Positions 62,811 to 64,000 of a DNA stretch of 64,000 bases are shown here, piece by piece (position 1 is the stretch's first letter; each line of letters begins with the position of its first letter). This DNA comes from Pelomonas sp. Root1237. GTDB lineage: Bacteria; Pseudomonadota; Gammaproteobacteria; Burkholderiales; Burkholderiaceae_C. The translations under genes were made by a program, and so were the position numbers. The notes beneath the pieces are model-generated. The model saw only the letters and a list, made by a program, of their open reading frames with translations, ran no database searches and was not told the origin of the DNA. Location: the NCBI RefSeq assembly GCF_001425055.1, contig NZ_LMDK01000019.1, positions 248,001-312,000 of the forward strand, written 5' to 3'.

Positions 62811-63788
62811 ATGCTGGTCTTCATCCTTCGCCGCCTTGTCCAGGCTCTCGTCGTCATGCTGACGGTCGCCTTCATCGCCTTCATGCTGTTTCAGTACGTG
62901 GGCGACCCGGTCACGAATCTGCTGGGCCAGGATGCGACCGAGGAGCAGCGCATCGCCTTGCGCAAGGATCTGGGCCTGGATCAGCCCTTTCCCGTGCAAT
63001 TCGCGCGCTTCGCGGTCAACGCGGCCCAGGGCGAATTCGGCATCAGCCTGCGCCAGGGCCGCAAGGTTTCAAGCCTCATCGTCGAACGCTTCCCGGCGAC
63101 GCTGGAGCTCGCTCTCGTCGCCGGCCTGATTGCGCTCGGCCTGGGCATTCCGCTGGGCGTCTATGCGGCGCTGCGCCGCGGCAAGGCAAGCGCGCAACTG
63201 CTGATGACGGGCACGCTGTTCGGTGTCAGCCTGCCCAATTTCGTCATCGGCATCGTGCTGATCTGGATCTTCGCGGTCGAACTCAAATGGCTGCCGAGCT
63301 TCGGCCGCGGCGAAGTCGTTGCCCTGGGAGCGTGGACCTCGGGCCTGCTGACGCGCGACGGCCTGCTGCACCTCGTCTTGCCGGCCTTCACGCTGTCGGC
63401 CTTCCAACTGACGCTGATCATGCGGCTCGTGCGCGCCGAGATGTTGGAGGTGCTGCGCACCGACTACATCCGCTTTGCCCGCGCCCGCGGCCTGACGGAC
63501 CGCAGCGTCTACTTCGGCCATGCATTGAAGAACACGCTGGTGCCCGTCATCACGATCACCGGCCTGCAACTCGGCTCATTGATTGCCTTTGCCATCATCA
63601 CCGAGCAGGTCTTCCAGTGGCCCGGCATGGGCCTGCTCTTCATCCAGGCCGTGCAGTTCGCCGACATCCCCGTGATGGCCGCCTATCTCTGCCTGATCTC
63701 GCTGATCTTCGTCGTCATCAATCTGGGCGTTGACCTCCTCTATTTCGCCGTCGATCCGCGCCTGCGCGTTGAGGGCAAAGCACATTGA
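62811..63788 (+). CDS. Dipeptide/oligopeptide-type ABC transporter permease (DppB-like)
   Basis: 325 residues with six membrane helices. It opens MLVFILRRLVQALVVMLTVAFIAFMLF, the OppB/DppB N-terminus. The EAA loop is RFARARGLTDRSVYFGHALKNTL, and WPGMGLLFIQAVQFADIPVM is a family motif. It pairs with the DppC-like permease that starts 2 bp after its stop. The binding protein and ATPases are not in view, so the substrate could be peptides, nickel or another solute. Confidence 0.9.
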   Translation: MLVFILRRLVQALVVMLTVAFIAFMLFQYVGDPVTNLLGQDATEEQRIALRKDLGLDQPFPVQFARFAVNAAQGEFGISLRQGRKVSSLIVERFPATLELALVAGLIALGLGIPLGVYAALRRGKASAQLLMTGTLFGVSLPNFVIGIVLIWIFAVELKWLPSFGRGEVVALGAWTSGLLTRDGLLHLVLPAFTLSAFQLTLIMRLVRAEMLEVLRTDYIRFARARGLTDRSVYFGHALKNTLVPVITITGLQLGSLIAFAIITEQVFQWPGMGLLFIQAVQFADIPVMAAYLCLISLIFVVINLGVDLLYFAVDPRLRVEGKAH

Positions 63789-63790
63789 CC

Positions 63791-64000
63791 ATGGCAGTCG
63801 ACGCCAATCCCAACTCCACCCCGTCGGCATCCGCGCTGCGCGGCTTCTTCGACGGCGACGTCTGGCATTCCTTCCGAAACTCGCCGGTCGCGATGCTGGC
63901 CGCTGCCATTGCGCTGGTCTGCCTTGTCTGCGCGCTGTTTGCGGAGCTTGTGGCGCCGCACAACCCTTTCGACCTGGCGACGCTGGAACTGATGGACTCG
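63791..64000 (+). CDS. DppC-like ABC transporter permease (partial, cut by window edge)
   Basis: The first 70 codons only. A short cytoplasmic N-terminus leads into WHSFRNSPVAMLAAAIALVCLVCALFAELVAPHNPFDLATL, the first membrane helix and following APYDP-like motif of OppC/DppC permeases. The ATG at 63791 is used; a TTG at 63785 overlapping the previous stop is an alternative. Second half of the permease heterodimer. Confidence 0.85.
   Translation, partial: MAVDANPNSTPSASALRGFFDGDVWHSFRNSPVAMLAAAIALVCLVCALFAELVAPHNPFDLATLELMDS

Overview
The window reads as chromosomal DNA of a GC-rich beta-proteobacterium of the order Burkholderiales, most like the Rubrivivax/Roseateles/Leptothrix group. This is an inference from gene content and protein style: rplM-rpsI followed by erpA, a Coq7-type ubiquinone hydroxylase, two beta-proteobacterial trimeric porins, an imuA-imuB-dnaE2 mutasome and a gspG-to-gspF type II secretion operon. 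No 16S rRNA gene is present to settle the genus. I found no tRNA, rRNA, insertion sequence or integrase.

Layout. 1-1869: end of an FAD oxidoreductase gene and the msrP-msrQ periplasmic methionine sulfoxide repair pair. 1870-9290: a complete type II-C CRISPR-Cas locus, with leader, 39 repeats and 38 spacers, a terminator, cas2, cas1 and cas9 (all on the minus strand), and a tracrRNA upstream of cas9 on the plus strand. 9376-13058: two sensor kinases in tandem, the second with a degenerate receiver. 13330-18947: the SOS-controlled error-prone polymerase operon imuA-imuB-dnaE2 behind a LexA box; imuB carries an in-frame palindromic element. 19008-22296: a VOC protein, srkA, a DUF2726 protein and an acetyltransferase. 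22331-29864: rplM-rpsI, erpA, an MFS exporter, anmK, an M23 peptidase, tyrS and a small membrane protein. 29910-39621: a tricorn-like S41 protease, a four-gene DUF4331/lipoprotein/TPR/HupE operon, two overlapping unknown genes, a 5'-nucleotidase and a DUF3455 lipoprotein. 39618-44662: a reverse transsulfuration pair and a polar amino acid ABC importer without its ATPase. 44757-55954: type II secretion (gspG-H-I-J-K-L-M-N-D-E-F, with gspC divergent). 55962-64000: a CobT-like protein with altered catalytic motifs, ilvA behind a candidate small RNA, an OsmC protein, coq7, two porins and the start of a dipeptide-type ABC transporter.

How parts work together. In the CRISPR locus the array and tracrRNA are read on the plus strand and the cas genes on the minus strand. 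The tracrRNA anti-repeat pairs with 25 consecutive repeat bases, giving Cas9 its dual guide. MsrQ feeds electrons to MsrP. ImuA, ImuB and DnaE2 form the LexA-controlled mutasome. The Gsp proteins form one envelope-spanning secretion machine that lacks only the prepilin peptidase here. CBS and the cystathionine lyase convert homocysteine to cysteine.

The least-explained signals are: the palindromic element that replaces part of the ImuB N-terminus; a small-RNA-like transcription unit just upstream of ilvA; the CobT-like protein lacking both usual glutamates; the uncharacterised DUF4331 operon; and two CRISPR spacers that look like diverged versions of one phage coding sequence.
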